Shown here in pieces: positions 1 to 10,784 of a DNA stretch of 64,000 bases. The notes beneath the pieces were generated by a model, which was given only the letters and a program-made list of their open reading frames with translations, ran no database searches and was not told the DNA's origin. The stretch is from Buchnera aphidicola (Ceratovacuna japonica) (GTDB taxonomy: Bacteria > Pseudomonadota > Gammaproteobacteria > Enterobacterales > Enterobacteriaceae): the NCBI GenBank assembly GCA_024349705.1, contig AP026065.1, positions 124,001-188,000 on the forward strand, given 5' to 3'. Numbering within the stretch: the stretch's first letter is position 1; every line of letters begins with the position of its first letter. The translations under genes were made by a program, and so were the position numbers.

Positions 1-545
1 CTTTTGGAATAAAAGCTAGAGAAATATTAGAAGATTATGCCGGAGGAATGAAAGATGGTTACTATTTAAAAGCTTGGCTTCCTGGAGGATCTGGAACTGG
101 AATTCTTACTGAATCTTATCTGGATATATCAATGGATTTTAAAAGCGTTTATTTAGCAGGAAGTAGGTTAGGAACTGGAATTTCTATAGCTATAGATAAT
201 GAAATTAACATAGTTTCTTTATTATTTAATATAGAAACTTTTTTTGCTAGAGAGTCATGTGGCTGGTGTACCCCGTGTAGAGAAGGATTGCCTTGGTCAT
301 TAAAAATACTACAAGATTTGAAAAATAAAATTGGAAAACCTGGTGATATTGAAATGTTAGAAAAAATATGTAAAAATTTAGATGTAGGAAAAACTTTTTG
401 TGCTTTTGCTCCTGGAGCTGTAAGCCCTTTATATAATGCTATTAAATACTTTAGAGAAGAGTTTGAGAATGGAATAGATTTTAACGGGCCTAACATAAAA
501 AACAAAATTTTTGGAATTCAATCAAATAATTTAAATAGTATATAA
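1..545 (+). CDS. nuoF: NADH-quinone oxidoreductase subunit F, C-terminal part (cut by window start)
   Basis: Last 180 residues of NuoF, the NADH- and FMN-binding subunit in the cytoplasmic arm of respiratory complex I. The frame is open from base 3 and reads FGIKARE..EDYAGG before the ATG at 48, so that ATG is an internal methionine and the true start lies outside the window. Visible are the loop [12 protein letters not shown], which gives three cysteines of the N3 [4Fe-4S] cluster, and the fourth cysteine in [11 protein letters not shown]. The NADH and FMN sites lie upstream and cannot be checked. It is the first visible gene of a nuoFGHIJKLMN run and ends 36 bases before nuoG. Confidence 0.97.
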   Translation, partial: FGIKAREILEDYAGGMKDGYYLKAWLPGGSGTGILTESYLDISMDFKSVYLAGSRLGTGISIAIDNEINIVSLLFNIETFFARESCGWCTPCREGLPWSLKILQDLKNKIGKPGDIEMLEKICKNLDVGKTFCAFAPGAVSPLYNAIKYFREEFENGIDFNGPNIKNKIFGIQSNNLNSI

Positions 546-581
546 ATTTAATTTTAGTAATTTTTTTGGATATAAAATATT

Positions 582-3296
582 ATGGTCACAATGTTAATAG
601 ATGAAAAAAGATATAAAATAGATTTATCAAAAAATGTATTACAAAATTGTCTTGAAAATAATGTTAATATTCCATATTTTTGCTGGCATCCTTCTTTAGG
701 AAGCGTTGGTTCTTGTAGGCAGTGTGCTATAAGTCATAAATTTGTAGATATAAATGGAATTGTTAAGACTAGAATAGTTATGTCATGTATGTTAAATCCT
801 GAAAAAGACATGAAAATTTATGTTAATGATAATGAATCTTATAAATTTAGAAAAAGTATATTAGAATTATTAATGTTACATCATCCTCATGATTGTCCTA
901 TATGTCCAGAGGGTGGAAGTTGTCATTTACAAGACGTAACAATGATGTCGGGTCATCATACAAGAAAATATAGATATTCTAAAAGAACATACAAAAATCA
1001 ATATTTAGGAAAGTTCATATCTCATGAAATGAATAGATGTATTTCGTGTTATAGATGTGTTAGATTTTATAAGGATTATGCAGATGGAAAAGATTTTGAT
1101 GTATATGGTTTGTCAAATAGTCTTTATTTTGGAAGAGTAGAAGATGGAAATTTAGAAAGTGAACATTCTGGTAACTTAATAGAAATTTGCCCTACAGGAG
1201 TTTTTACTGATAAACTTCACAATAAGAATTATAGTAGAAAAATTGATATGAACCATACTCCTAGTGTATGTAATTTCTGTAGCGTAGGATGTAATATTAT
1301 TATTAGTGAAAGGTTAGGAATTTTTAGAAAAGTGGAAAATAGATATCATGGCAATATAAATGGTCATTTTATTTGTGATTTAGGTAGATTTGGAAATCAC
1401 TTTATTAACGACAAAAAAATTCCATTGTATCCAATTTTATTAAAGAAAAATAAAAAATTTAAATTGAATAAAAAAGAAGCTATTAACGAAGCTAAAAAGA
1501 TTTTAAGTAAATCAAAAAAGATATTAGGTATAGGTTCTTATAGATCTAGCATAGAAAATAATTTTTCTTTGTTAAATTTTGTAGGTAAAAAAAATTTTTC
1601 TAATGGTATGATTAAGACAGAAAGTAAGTGTAATAATATTATAACAAATTTTTTAAAAAAAAATTGTAGTAATGTTCCTACTCTTAAAGAAGTAGAAAAT
1701 TATGATTCTATAATAATTATAGGTCAAGATATTACTATTACAGCTCCAAGAATGTCTTTATCAGTAAGACAATCTGTAAAAAATATAGTTAATAAAAAAA
1801 AAATTAATTTTAAAAAAATATGTAGTTCTTTAAATATTTCTTATAAAAATAAAATTTTTAGTAAAAATAACAGTTCTATTTTTGTATTGAGTAATGATTC
1901 AACTAAATTAGAAGATATTTCTAAAATAAATTATTATAGTGATTATGTTGGTCAAACTAAATTTTTATTTTTTTTAGAGAAGACTATTAGTAAAAAAAAA
2001 TTTAAAAAGTGTAATTTTTTTATTTCTATAAAAGAAAAAATTTTATATATAGCAAAAATATTAGAATTGTGTGAAAAACCTTTAATAATCTTAAGTTTTC
2101 ATGACAATGATTTAAATTTAACAAAATCTTGTATAAATTTAATAAGTTCTGTAAAAAAAATTAATTCTAACTTAGGAAGTATTTTTTTAACTTCCGGGCC
2201 TAATAGTATAAGTACTTCAATTATGAGTAAAATATCGTTAGATGATATTTTAAAAACAGCATATAGAGAAAGAAATATTTCTATAATTTTAATAGAAAAT
2301 GATTTATATAGATTGATATCAAAAAATATTATAGAAAAAATTTTAAAAAAAAATAATAAAATAATAGTATTAGATTATATAAACACTAATAGTATGAAAA
2401 AATTTACTTTGTCTCTTCCAATTAATAGTTTTTTAGAAAGGACAGGAACTATAGTAAATTATGAAGGAAGAGCTCAGAAGTATTTTAAATTATTTGATAA
2501 AAAATATTATAATAAATTATCTATTAGAATGGATGCCTGGAAATGGATAAGTAAGATATATTATAAAATAAAAAAAAAAAAATCTAGATGTAACAATTTG
2601 AATAATATAATAAATTTATGTATAAAAGACATTCCTGATTTTGAAGGAATTCAAAATACTTCTCCTAGATATAATTTTAAAATATCTGGTCAAAAAATAC
2701 CTAGATATACTAATAGGGCAAGTGGTAGAACAATATTAAGAAATAGTAAAGAAGATTTTAAAAAAGATATTATATATGATTCAGATACTATGTTTTCTAC
2801 ATCTATGGAAGGATATAAGAATTTTAACAATAAAATAAGTCATATTCCATTTGTATGGAATCCTGGAATAAATTCACCTCAAGCATGGAATAACATTCCT
2901 AAAAAAAATTTTTTTTCTGGGAAGAAAATATTTAGAACAACTAAAAAAATAAGTATTAAACCAAACAAAATATTTTTTTATGAAAATTTTAATAAAAATG
3001 AATTTGTTGTTACAAGATATAATTCATTGTTCGAAAATGAGGAAATTTCACAACTTCATAATGTTTTAGATAAAAAAAATGATTTAATTCCTGGTTTTAT
3101 AAGCTTTAAATATAAAAATTTCTCGAAGTTTAAAAAAAATAGTATATTATTATTTAGATTCAATTCTAAAAATTTTAAAATTATGTTATATTTTTCAAAA
3201 TTTTTAAAATATGGATATATTTCTTTACCAATAGGATTATATAAAATTCCATTATTTTTAAATGGTTGTAAAATAAAAAAATTTAAAATAATATAA
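582..3296 (+). CDS. nuoG: NADH-quinone oxidoreductase subunit G
   Basis: Largest iron-sulfur subunit of the complex I cytoplasmic arm; it relays electrons from NuoF toward the quinone site. The 904 residues match the E. coli length of about 908. The N-terminus carries the [2Fe-2S] ligands C34, C45, C48 and C69 (YFCWHP, GSCRQC, VMSC), then the HHPHDCPIC..GGSC motif and the CISCYRC / CPTG clusters, and CNFCSVGCN for the extra N7 cluster. The molybdopterin-oxidoreductase-like C-terminal half is lysine-rich and weakly conserved, as expected under AT bias. A 13-base A run lies at 2570-2582 without breaking the frame. The start ATG aligns with the known family start (MVTMLID..). Confidence 0.98.
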   Translation: MVTMLIDEKRYKIDLSKNVLQNCLENNVNIPYFCWHPSLGSVGSCRQCAISHKFVDINGIVKTRIVMSCMLNPEKDMKIYVNDNESYKFRKSILELLMLHHPHDCPICPEGGSCHLQDVTMMSGHHTRKYRYSKRTYKNQYLGKFISHEMNRCISCYRCVRFYKDYADGKDFDVYGLSNSLYFGRVEDGNLESEHSGNLIEICPTGVFTDKLHNKNYSRKIDMNHTPSVCNFCSVGCNIIISERLGIFRKVENRYHGNINGHFICDLGRFGNHFINDKKIPLYPILLKKNKKFKLNKKEAINEAKKILSKSKKILGIGSYRSSIENNFSLLNFVGKKNFSNGMIKTESKCNNIITNFLKKNCSNVPTLKEVENYDSIIIIGQDITITAPRMSLSVRQSVKNIVNKKKINFKKICSSLNISYKNKIFSKNNSSIFVLSNDSTKLEDISKINYYSDYVGQTKFLFFLEKTISKKKFKKCNFFISIKEKILYIAKILELCEKPLIILSFHDNDLNLTKSCINLISSVKKINSNLGSIFLTSGPNSISTSIMSKISLDDILKTAYRERNISIILIENDLYRLISKNIIEKILKKNNKIIVLDYINTNSMKKFTLSLPINSFLERTGTIVNYEGRAQKYFKLFDKKYYNKLSIRMDAWKWISKIYYKIKKKKSRCNNLNNIINLCIKDIPDFEGIQNTSPRYNFKISGQKIPRYTNRASGRTILRNSKEDFKKDIIYDSDTMFSTSMEGYKNFNNKISHIPFVWNPGINSPQAWNNIPKKNFFSGKKIFRTTKKISIKPNKIFFYENFNKNEFVVTRYNSLFENEEISQLHNVLDKKNDLIPGFISFKYKNFSKFKKNSILLFRFNSKNFKIMLYFSKFLKYGYISLPIGLYKIPLFLNGCKIKKFKII

Positions 3297-3323
3297 ATTT
3301 ATTAATTAAGAAACAAAAATATT

Positions 3324-4277
3324 ATGAATATTTTATTAAATTTTATAAGTACTTTTTTTTTAATTATTTTAGTAACTATATTAGGGGCTTTTTTAAGTAT
3401 TTTTGAAAGAAAAATTTTAGCTATATTACAAAATAGATGTGGTCCTAATAGAGTTGGTTGGTTTGGTAGCATGCAAATTTTTGCAGATGTTATAAAAATA
3501 TTTTTTAAAGAGGACTGGATACCTCCATTTAGTAAAAAATTTATATTTTTTATATCTCCAGTTATATCTTTTTGCATATCATTATTTATGTTTTTTATAA
3601 TTCCTTTTTATAATAAATGTAATATACTTAATATAAATAATATAGGTGTGTTATTTTTCTTAATGCTAGCAAGTTTATCAATATATTCTATAATATTATC
3701 TGGATTATCTAGTAATAACAAATATTCTTTACTAGGATCTATAAGGGCTATATCTCAAACTATAACTTATGAGATTTTTTTGGGAATATCTTTAATGTCT
3801 ATAATTATAAAATCTAATTCTTATAATATTAATGACATTATAATAAGTCAAAAACATATGTGGAATGTTATTCCACAATTTTTAAATTTTTTAGTTTTTT
3901 TAATAGCTAGTTTAGCTGTATGTCATAGACATCCATTTGACCAGCCGGAATCTGAACAAGAGATATCTGATGGGTATCATATAGAATATTCTGGAATGAA
4001 ATTTGGAATGTTTTTTATATCTCAATATATATCAATTTTTTCTGTTTCAGCATTTATTTCGTGTATTTTTTTTGGAGGTTATTTAGGTATTAATAATTTT
4101 CCTATAGCTTGTTTGATTTTAAAAACTTTAATTTTAGTGTTTTTATTTATTTTAATTAGAGCGTCTATTCCTAGACCTCGTTATGATAAAATAATTTCTT
4201 TTGGGTGGAAATTTTGTTTTCCTATTTCTTTATTAAATTTATTTAGTACTGCATTTTTTGTTTTAATATATAATTAA
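3324..4277 (+). CDS. nuoH: NADH-quinone oxidoreductase subunit H
   Basis: Membrane subunit of complex I that links the quinone-binding cavity to the proton-pumping arm. The 317 residues are close to the usual 325 and are mostly hydrophobic, with about eight membrane segments. Family signatures are GPNRVG (residues 40-45) followed by KEDW, the loop [19 protein letters not shown], and [10 protein letters not shown] near the C-terminus, all part of the quinone-site region. It follows nuoG by 27 bases and precedes nuoI by 11, in the same operon. Confidence 0.98.
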   Translation: MNILLNFISTFFLIILVTILGAFLSIFERKILAILQNRCGPNRVGWFGSMQIFADVIKIFFKEDWIPPFSKKFIFFISPVISFCISLFMFFIIPFYNKCNILNINNIGVLFFLMLASLSIYSIILSGLSSNNKYSLLGSIRAISQTITYEIFLGISLMSIIIKSNSYNINDIIISQKHMWNVIPQFLNFLVFLIASLAVCHRHPFDQPESEQEISDGYHIEYSGMKFGMFFISQYISIFSVSAFISCIFFGGYLGINNFPIACLILKTLILVFLFILIRASIPRPRYDKIISFGWKFCFPISLLNLFSTAFFVLIYN

Positions 4278-4288
4278 AAGGAAAACTT

Positions 4289-4834
4289 ATGTTATTTTTA
4301 AAAAATATTTTATGCAATTTTTTCTCTCAAGTTAGAAGTATTTTTTTTGTTTTTATAAATATTTTTAATAAAAGAGAAACTGTAATGTATCCAGAAGAAA
4401 AAACAAAATTGTTTCCTAGATATAGAGGAAGAATAGTTTTAACACAAGATGAGAATGGAAATGATAGATGTGTAGCATGTAATCTATGTGCTTCAGTTTG
4501 TCCATCTAGTTGTATAATTTTGCAACAAGACAAGGATAATAATGGAAGAAGTTATCCAAAATTTTTTAAAATAGATTTTTCTAGATGTATTTTTTGTGGT
4601 TTATGTGAAGAAGCTTGTCCTACTGCAGCAATACAACTTTTACCAGATTTTGAATTGTCTGATTATAGAAGACAAGATTTAATATATGAGAAAGAAGATT
4701 TAATAATTTCTAACCAAGGAAAATATTTAGATTATGACTTTTATTCAGTATCTGGTGTTAAATTAAAAAATAAAAATTTATGTAAAAATAGTAAGCATGT
4801 CAACAATGTAGATACAAAAAAAATATTACCTTAA
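4289..4834 (+). CDS. nuoI: NADH-quinone oxidoreductase subunit I (2x[4Fe-4S] ferredoxin-like)
   Basis: Carries the last iron-sulfur clusters (N6a/N6b) of complex I before quinone. Both full CxxCxxCxxxC motifs are present: C61, C64, C67, C71 ([11 protein letters not shown]) and C100, C103, C106, C110 ([11 protein letters not shown]), with the cluster-crossing prolines following. The 181 residues equal the family length. The N-terminus ([17 protein letters not shown]) matches the amphipathic anchor of NuoI, supporting the ATG at 4289, which has AAGGAAA just upstream. Confidence 0.99.
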   Translation: MLFLKNILCNFFSQVRSIFFVFINIFNKRETVMYPEEKTKLFPRYRGRIVLTQDENGNDRCVACNLCASVCPSSCIILQQDKDNNGRSYPKFFKIDFSRCIFCGLCEEACPTAAIQLLPDFELSDYRRQDLIYEKEDLIISNQGKYLDYDFYSVSGVKLKNKNLCKNSKHVNNVDTKKILP

Positions 4835-4852
4835 TAAATTAGGAATTTTAAT

Positions 4853-5353
4853 ATGCAATTTATATTTTTTTTATCTAGTTTTATTTCATTAGTTTCTATA
4901 TTTTTTATAATTTTTGGAAATAACTTATTATATTCTATATTATTTCTAATAATTTCATTTTTATCTACTTCTGTAATATTTTTTTTATTAGGATCATGTT
5001 TAGCTGGATTTTTTCAAGTTGTTATTTATTCTGGAGCAATTTTATTATTATTTGTATTTTTTATTATGACAATTGATAATAAAAGTAATATTTTTGTAAC
5101 TGAAATTTGTATGAAAAAAATTTTAAAAATATTTTTTTTATTTTTAATTTCTAGTATTTTTTTCATTGAGGTAATATATATATTTAATAATTGTTTTGAC
5201 AATACAAAATTATTATCTAAATTAATTAATGTTAAAAATGTTGGAAAGACTTTATTCTCAGACTATTTTTTTTTAATTGAATTGTCTTCTATGTTGTTAT
5301 TAGAATCATTAATTGTGTCGTTTTATATTAATAAAGATTATAAGAAGTTTTAA
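4853..5353 (+). CDS. nuoJ: NADH-quinone oxidoreductase subunit J
   Basis: Small polytopic membrane subunit of complex I, next to NuoH and NuoK. The protein has about five hydrophobic segments and the family core FQVVIYSGAILLLFVFFIM, which contains the pi-bulge helix thought to couple quinone reduction to proton pumping. At 166 residues it is somewhat shorter than the E. coli protein (about 184), with the shortfall in the poorly conserved C-terminal tail. It lies 18 bases after nuoI with an AGGAA ribosome site. Confidence 0.97.
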   Translation: MQFIFFLSSFISLVSIFFIIFGNNLLYSILFLIISFLSTSVIFFLLGSCLAGFFQVVIYSGAILLLFVFFIMTIDNKSNIFVTEICMKKILKIFFLFLISSIFFIEVIYIFNNCFDNTKLLSKLINVKNVGKTLFSDYFFLIELSSMLLLESLIVSFYINKDYKKF

Positions 5354-5388
5354 TAATATATTTTTTTTGATATAAGGAATATTTTTTT

Positions 5389-5691
5389 ATGATATCCATA
5401 TTTTATTGCTTTGTTTTATCTGCATTGATATTTTCGTTAGGAGTTTTTATTTTTTTTTTGAAAAATAATATTTTTTTTATGTTATTAGGATTAGAAGTAA
5501 TGTTAAATGGATGTTTGTTGCTTTTTATAACATCTGGAAATTATTGGAATAACGAAAACGGGCAAATAATTTATATATTTATAATAACTGCATCAGCCGC
5601 AGAAGTTTGTGTTAGTTTATCGTTGTTATTTAAATTTTATAAAATTAATAATACATTAAATATAAATTTATTAAGTGAGTTAAAAAAATGA
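5389..5691 (+). CDS. nuoK: NADH-quinone oxidoreductase subunit K
   Basis: Three-helix membrane subunit of complex I. The 100 residues match the family length. Both buried glutamates that carry protons in this subunit are kept: E36 (GLEVMLN) and E72 (ASAAEVC). The stop overlaps the start of nuoL by four bases (ATGA), so the two genes are translationally coupled. Confidence 0.98.
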   Translation: MISIFYCFVLSALIFSLGVFIFFLKNNIFFMLLGLEVMLNGCLLLFITSGNYWNNENGQIIYIFIITASAAEVCVSLSLLFKFYKINNTLNINLLSELKK

Positions 5692-7526
5692 GTATTATTC
5701 TTTTCACAATTTTATTTCCTTTAATAGGTTTTTTTTTGTTAAACTTTTTTAAAAATTTTTTTAGTAAAAAAATTTTGTTTTTTATAGGATTTTTTACATT
5801 ATTAATATCATTTTTAACCAGTTTATTAAGTTTTTATTTTTTTTATAAATTAAAAAAACAGTTTTTTGTATTTAATATATGGAACTTGATATCAATAGAA
5901 AATTTTGAATTTAATATTAGTTTTTTATTAGATGAACTATCATTATCTATGTTAATCATGATTACTAGTATAGGTATTTTGATATATTCTTTTTCTTATT
6001 GGTATATGTATTTGGAAAAAGAAGTAATAAAATTTTTTTCTTATATTAATTTGTTTATATTCAGTATGTTAATTTTAGTTTTGTCTGATAATTTTTTATT
6101 GATTTATTTTGGATGGGAAAGTGTAGGAATTTGTTCTTATTTATTAGTTAGTTTTTATAACAATAATATTAAAAGTATTTTTTATTCTATGAAATCTTTT
6201 TTAATATCTAAAATAAGTGATATATTTTTTTTAATATCTATATTTCTGATATATTATTGTTTTAATACTTTTAATATACATAAAATATCAAGTTTATTAA
6301 TTTCATCAGAGTCGAATGAAAAATTATATTTAATAAAATTAATTTCTATATTTTTATTGTTGTCAGCTATTTCAAAATCAGCCCAGTTTCCTTTTCATAC
6401 CTGGTTACCTTGTGCTATGGTAGGGCCTACACCTGCTTCAGCACTAATACATTCGGCTACTATGGTAACTTCTGGAATATATTTAATATCTAGATCTAAA
6501 GATATTTTTTTAATAAACAATGAAATTTTTTATTTAATATGTTGTGTAAGCTCCTTCTCTATTATTTTAGGTAGTATATCATCTATTTTCAGTAAAGATA
6601 TAAAGAAAATATTAGCATATTCTACAATTAGTCAAATAGGATATATGTTTTTGTCAATAGGAATAAAATCTTGGTCTTGTGCAATTTTTCATTTAATAAG
6701 TCACGCTATTTTTAAATCTTTAATATTTATTTCTACTTGTTATATAATTCTATATAATAAAAATGAACAAAACATATTCAAAATGAGTTTTGTGAAAAAA
6801 AAAAATCCTTTAGTGTATTTTTCTTTTTTAATAGGATTAATGTCTTTAATGTCATTTCCAATAATAAGTTTAGGTTTTTATAGTAAAGGAGAAATTTTAT
6901 TTAAAATATTTGAATCAAAAAATTACTTATTTTTTTTAATAGCAGCACTTGGTTCAGTTCTTACTACTATTTATGTATTTAGATTAATATTAAACATATT
7001 ATTTTTAAAAAAAAAATATTTTAAAAAAAAATTATATGAAAATTTTTTTCATGATATTCCTATTATAATTTTAATGATGTGTTCTACTTTCTTAGGGATA
7101 TTTATAGTTCCTGATTTATCCAATTTTTTTTCTGATTATTTAAAAAAAAATAATTTATATATCTTATTAGAATGTTTATTTAGTTTTATAATAATTTTTA
7201 CATCTTATTTATATTATTTAATAATAAAGAACAAATTATTTTTAGAAAATTTATATTTTTTTAATTATTCATATATTTGTTTAAAGAAAATTTTTAAACA
7301 AGATTTATATTTTAAAAATTTTTATTCTAACTTAGAAAGTTTATATAATTTTTTTGCTTATATTTTTTATAAAGACATTTTTAAATATTTAATTAACTCT
7401 GTTATATATATTATAAAAAAAATTAATAAATTTATTATAAAATTACATTGTGGTAATTTAAAAATATATATATTAACATTTTTTTTAGTCTCTATTTTTG
7501 TATATACAATTGTAATATTTATATAA
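5688..7526 (+). CDS. nuoL: NADH-quinone oxidoreductase subunit L
   Basis: Distal antiporter-like proton-pumping subunit of complex I, 612 residues (E. coli 613), with many transmembrane helices and a long C-terminal lateral helix. Key proton-path residues remain: E144 (FGWESVGICS) and K230 in SKSAQFPFHTWLP, followed by the signature GPTPASALIHSATMV. The start overlaps nuoK by four bases. The lateral-helix region after residue 480 is rich in K, N and F but uninterrupted. Confidence 0.98.
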   Translation: MSIILFTILFPLIGFFLLNFFKNFFSKKILFFIGFFTLLISFLTSLLSFYFFYKLKKQFFVFNIWNLISIENFEFNISFLLDELSLSMLIMITSIGILIYSFSYWYMYLEKEVIKFFSYINLFIFSMLILVLSDNFLLIYFGWESVGICSYLLVSFYNNNIKSIFYSMKSFLISKISDIFFLISIFLIYYCFNTFNIHKISSLLISSESNEKLYLIKLISIFLLLSAISKSAQFPFHTWLPCAMVGPTPASALIHSATMVTSGIYLISRSKDIFLINNEIFYLICCVSSFSIILGSISSIFSKDIKKILAYSTISQIGYMFLSIGIKSWSCAIFHLISHAIFKSLIFISTCYIILYNKNEQNIFKMSFVKKKNPLVYFSFLIGLMSLMSFPIISLGFYSKGEILFKIFESKNYLFFLIAALGSVLTTIYVFRLILNILFLKKKYFKKKLYENFFHDIPIIILMMCSTFLGIFIVPDLSNFFSDYLKKNNLYILLECLFSFIIIFTSYLYYLIIKNKLFLENLYFFNYSYICLKKIFKQDLYFKNFYSNLESLYNFFAYIFYKDIFKYLINSVIYIIKKINKFIIKLHCGNLKIYILTFFLVSIFVYTIVIFI

Positions 7527-7626
7527 ATTTTTTGTTTATTTTTTATTTAATTTTTATTTTTAATTTATTAATAGTTTTAAATTTTTTTTAAAAAATTTAT
7601 TATTATTTTTTTATAAGGTAAAAAAT

Positions 7627-9120
7627 ATGATTCCTTTTCTTATTGTTATTCCATTTTTTGGTGGAATAATTTCGTGGTTTTCTCAAAAATATAGTGATAA
7701 GTTACCAAGGTGTGTAGCTTTAATTTCTATTATATTAATGTTTTTAATAAATTTGATAATGTTTTTAAATAATTTTTTTGAAAAATTATTTTTTTCCTAT
7801 AAAATTTTTTTTAATAATAATTTTTCTATAGTGTGTATAAAGAATCTAGGAATTAACTTTAGTTTATATTGTGATAGGTTTTCTTTATATATGATTTTTA
7901 TTACAATTTTATTAGGTCTACTTTCTATAACATTTTCTTACAATAAAAGTTATAAAAATCCTGGTATGTTTTATTTAAATATATTATTTTTAATTTCTAG
8001 TATAATAGGATCTTTTTTATCTACGGATTTATTTTTTTTCTTTTTGTTCTTAGAAATAATGATTTTTCCTGTTTGTTTTTTAAATTTTTTTTGGGGAAAT
8101 AATAAAAATTCAAAAAAAAATAATTTTGACTATATAAAAAATTTTTTTTTGCATAGTCAAGTATCTTCTATAATTTTATTATTTTCTATTTTGTTGTTAG
8201 TAAATTATTATCATAGTATAAACGGAATATGGACATTTAATTTTGATATTTTAAAAACAGTTTTTGTACACAAAAATTTTTTAGAAAATTTAATTTTATA
8301 TGGATTTTTATTTTCTTTTATTATAAAACTTCCTTCTGTTCCTTTTCATACCTGGTTTCCAAATATGATTATGTATTCTCCAAAAGGAAATTGTGTAGAT
8401 TTAATAGGTTTTTTATCTAAAGTTGGAGTATATGGATTATTAAGATTTTTTATTCCTATATCTGGAAATATATTATATAAAATACAAGTTTTTATGATTT
8501 TTTTAGGTATTATAAACGTTTTTTACGGAGCTTTTATGGCTAGCATAAAAAATAATTTAAAACATATTTTATCATATATAAATATTTCTCATATCGGAAT
8601 AATTATGTTATCTATTTTTAATTTAAACAATTTATCTTATGAGGGGTTATTATTATATATTATTTCTAGTACTATTTCTTCTTCTGCTATTTTTGCATTG
8701 TCTAATAAAATATATGAAAAGTTTAATACATATGATTTAAGAAAAATGGGGGGATTGTGGAAAGAATTAAATTTTGTTCCAAATTTTTTTTTATTCTTTA
8801 CTTTGTCTAATTTTGGTCTTCCTGGTACTGGAAATTTTATAGGTGAAATATTAATTTTTATAGGTTTTTTTTTATTATATCCTAAAATATCTGCATTTTT
8901 TACAATAAGCATTATATTTTTTGTATTTTGTTCTTTAAAAATGTTTCATAGAATTTTTTATGGAAATTTAAAAAATTACTCAAAAAATTTTGATTTAAAC
9001 TTTATAGAAACATTATTAATATTATTTTTTATGTTTTTATTAATATTAATAGGATTGTTTCCAAATTTTATATTTTATAAATTTAATTTTTTAGATATTT
9101 TTTTAGTCAATTGTTCTTAA
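7627..9120 (+). CDS. nuoM: NADH-quinone oxidoreductase subunit M
   Basis: Middle antiporter-like subunit of the complex I membrane arm, 497 residues. The three residues most tied to proton pumping are present: E143 (LFLEIMIFPV), K234 (FIIKLPSVPFHTW) and K265 (IGFLSKVGVYG). The normally conserved APTAGSVDLAG is changed to SPKGNCVDLIG, a local divergence beside the second lysine. A 100-base AT-only spacer separates it from nuoL, the longest gap inside the nuo run; the start has AAGG upstream. Confidence 0.98.
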   Translation: MIPFLIVIPFFGGIISWFSQKYSDKLPRCVALISIILMFLINLIMFLNNFFEKLFFSYKIFFNNNFSIVCIKNLGINFSLYCDRFSLYMIFITILLGLLSITFSYNKSYKNPGMFYLNILFLISSIIGSFLSTDLFFFFLFLEIMIFPVCFLNFFWGNNKNSKKNNFDYIKNFFLHSQVSSIILLFSILLLVNYYHSINGIWTFNFDILKTVFVHKNFLENLILYGFLFSFIIKLPSVPFHTWFPNMIMYSPKGNCVDLIGFLSKVGVYGLLRFFIPISGNILYKIQVFMIFLGIINVFYGAFMASIKNNLKHILSYINISHIGIIMLSIFNLNNLSYEGLLLYIISSTISSSAIFALSNKIYEKFNTYDLRKMGGLWKELNFVPNFFLFFTLSNFGLPGTGNFIGEILIFIGFFLLYPKISAFFTISIIFFVFCSLKMFHRIFYGNLKNYSKNFDLNFIETLLILFFMFLLILIGLFPNFIFYKFNFLDIFLVNCS

Positions 9121-9147
9121 ATTTATTAGAAATAAGGAATTTTTTAT

Positions 9148-10626
9148 ATGTTGTATATATTTAAAAAATATATGGAATTATTTCCATTTATAATAATAAT
9201 GTTTAGCATTTCCTTTGGAATGTTTTTGATTATATTTAAAAGAAACAATTTAGCTATGTTGTTAAATTCTGTTTTAGGGATTTTATCTACAATTTTTTAT
9301 TTATTGTTTTTTAAAGATAAACTTTTATTTAAAAATAACTTTTTTTTTCATTTTGACAAGTTTTCTGTTTTTTTTTCTTTATTAATATTATTTACTATAT
9401 TAATAACTTCTATATTTGTATATTTTTATTTAGATGAAAAAAAATTATATATAGAAGAGTATTATATATTATTATTGTTGTTTTTATTAGGTAGTATTTC
9501 TTTAAGTTTTTCAAAGCACATTTCTGTATTTTTTATAAGTATCGAAATAATCACATTATCTACTGTTGCTTTAATATATTTTTTTAATAATCATAAAAAT
9601 ACTGTAGAAGCTTCTTTAAAATATATGATCTTTTCAAGTTTTAGCTCAGCTTTTATATTATTTGGTTTTGGAATTATTTACTTTATTACTGGTAAGTTAG
9701 AATATGAAAATTTATATTTAATTATAAATCAATTAGAGATTTATAAAAAAATTTCAATTTTTATAGGAATATCAATAATATTATTAAGTGTTTTTTTTAA
9801 AATGTCATTATTTCCTTTTCATTTTATTTTTCCAGATATTTATCAAGTTTCTACTCCTTTATATTTAATTTGTTTTTCTACTGTAAATAAACTTTCTTTT
9901 TTTAGTTTTTTAATTTATCTTTTTTCTTCTACATCAATATTAAACACAAATTTTTTTTATAATTTAGTTCAAATATTTTCCTTATTATCAATTTTTTTTG
10001 GAAATTTATTAGCTTTATTTCAGAAAAATGTTAACAGATTATTAGGATACACTTCTATAAGTCAAATAGGATGTTTAATGATTACAGTTTTAAGTCTAAA
10101 TAGATTTACATTTTCTTTAGAAAACATGTTTTTTTATTTTTTAAATTATGTAATTTGCAATATATGTTTGTTTGGGGCAATGACAATATTAAAAAAAGGT
10201 TATATTTATAGAGAAATAGATAATAAATTTTTTAAAAAAAATATTTTTTCTAATATGTTTTATACATATCCTTTATTATCTATTTCTTTATTCATAGTAT
10301 TTTTTTCTTTATCTGGAATGCCTCTTACTATTGGTTTTATAAATAAAATTTACATACTATCTTATTCAATATATAATAATTTTTGGATATTAACATTAAG
10401 TATAATAATTAGTAGTATATTTGGAACATATATATACTTTAAAATAATTATTAGTTTTTATAATGAAATAAGTGATGTGAAAATGAATAGAGTAAGATTT
10501 TCTTTCATTGAAAATATTTTAGAATTTTTTATTTTTATTTTTTCGATCACTTTAATATTATATAATTTCTTTTTATTTTATAGATTATTTTTTGAAAAAT
10601 TTTTTAATAAAATATTATTTTATTAA
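9148..10626 (+). CDS. nuoN: NADH-quinone oxidoreductase subunit N
   Basis: Third antiporter-like proton-pumping subunit of complex I and last gene of the nuo operon, 492 residues, polytopic. The buried glutamate in the helix SVFFISIEII and the lysine in FFKMSLFPFHF correspond to the conserved proton-path pair. The segment LGYTSISQIG matches the family's half-channel helix. It is followed 76 bases later by a hairpin terminator, and then by prs on the opposite strand. Confidence 0.97.
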   Translation: MLYIFKKYMELFPFIIIMFSISFGMFLIIFKRNNLAMLLNSVLGILSTIFYLLFFKDKLLFKNNFFFHFDKFSVFFSLLILFTILITSIFVYFYLDEKKLYIEEYYILLLLFLLGSISLSFSKHISVFFISIEIITLSTVALIYFFNNHKNTVEASLKYMIFSSFSSAFILFGFGIIYFITGKLEYENLYLIINQLEIYKKISIFIGISIILLSVFFKMSLFPFHFIFPDIYQVSTPLYLICFSTVNKLSFFSFLIYLFSSTSILNTNFFYNLVQIFSLLSIFFGNLLALFQKNVNRLLGYTSISQIGCLMITVLSLNRFTFSLENMFFYFLNYVICNICLFGAMTILKKGYIYREIDNKFFKKNIFSNMFYTYPLLSISLFIVFFSLSGMPLTIGFINKIYILSYSIYNNFWILTLSIIISSIFGTYIYFKIIISFYNEISDVKMNRVRFSFIENILEFFIFIFSITLILYNFFLFYRLFFEKFFNKILFY

Positions 10627-10702
10627 AATTTTATAAAAAATATTTTTAATATTTTTTTTAATATAATTTTATATAATAAATTAGTAGAATATATACTTTT
10701 TA

Positions 10703-10730
10703 AAAGACAAAGAAAAAATACTTTGTCTTT
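10703..10730 (+). terminator. Rho-independent terminator of the nuo operon
   Basis: Perfect 10-bp stem AAAGACAAAG / CTTTGTCTTT around an 8-base loop, followed by an AT stretch with a T7 run. It sits 76 bases after the nuoN stop and before the convergent prs gene. On the minus strand the downstream T run is poor, so it mainly serves the nuo transcript. Confidence 0.75.
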
Positions 10731-10784
10731 ATTATTTTTTTATAAAAATTTTATTTTAATAATTATATTTTTTTTAGAACATTC

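Noticed and set aside
48..545. ATG at 48 as a start of a small gene
   Set aside because: The frame continues upstream to the window edge with NuoF sequence (FGIKARE), so this is an internal methionine.
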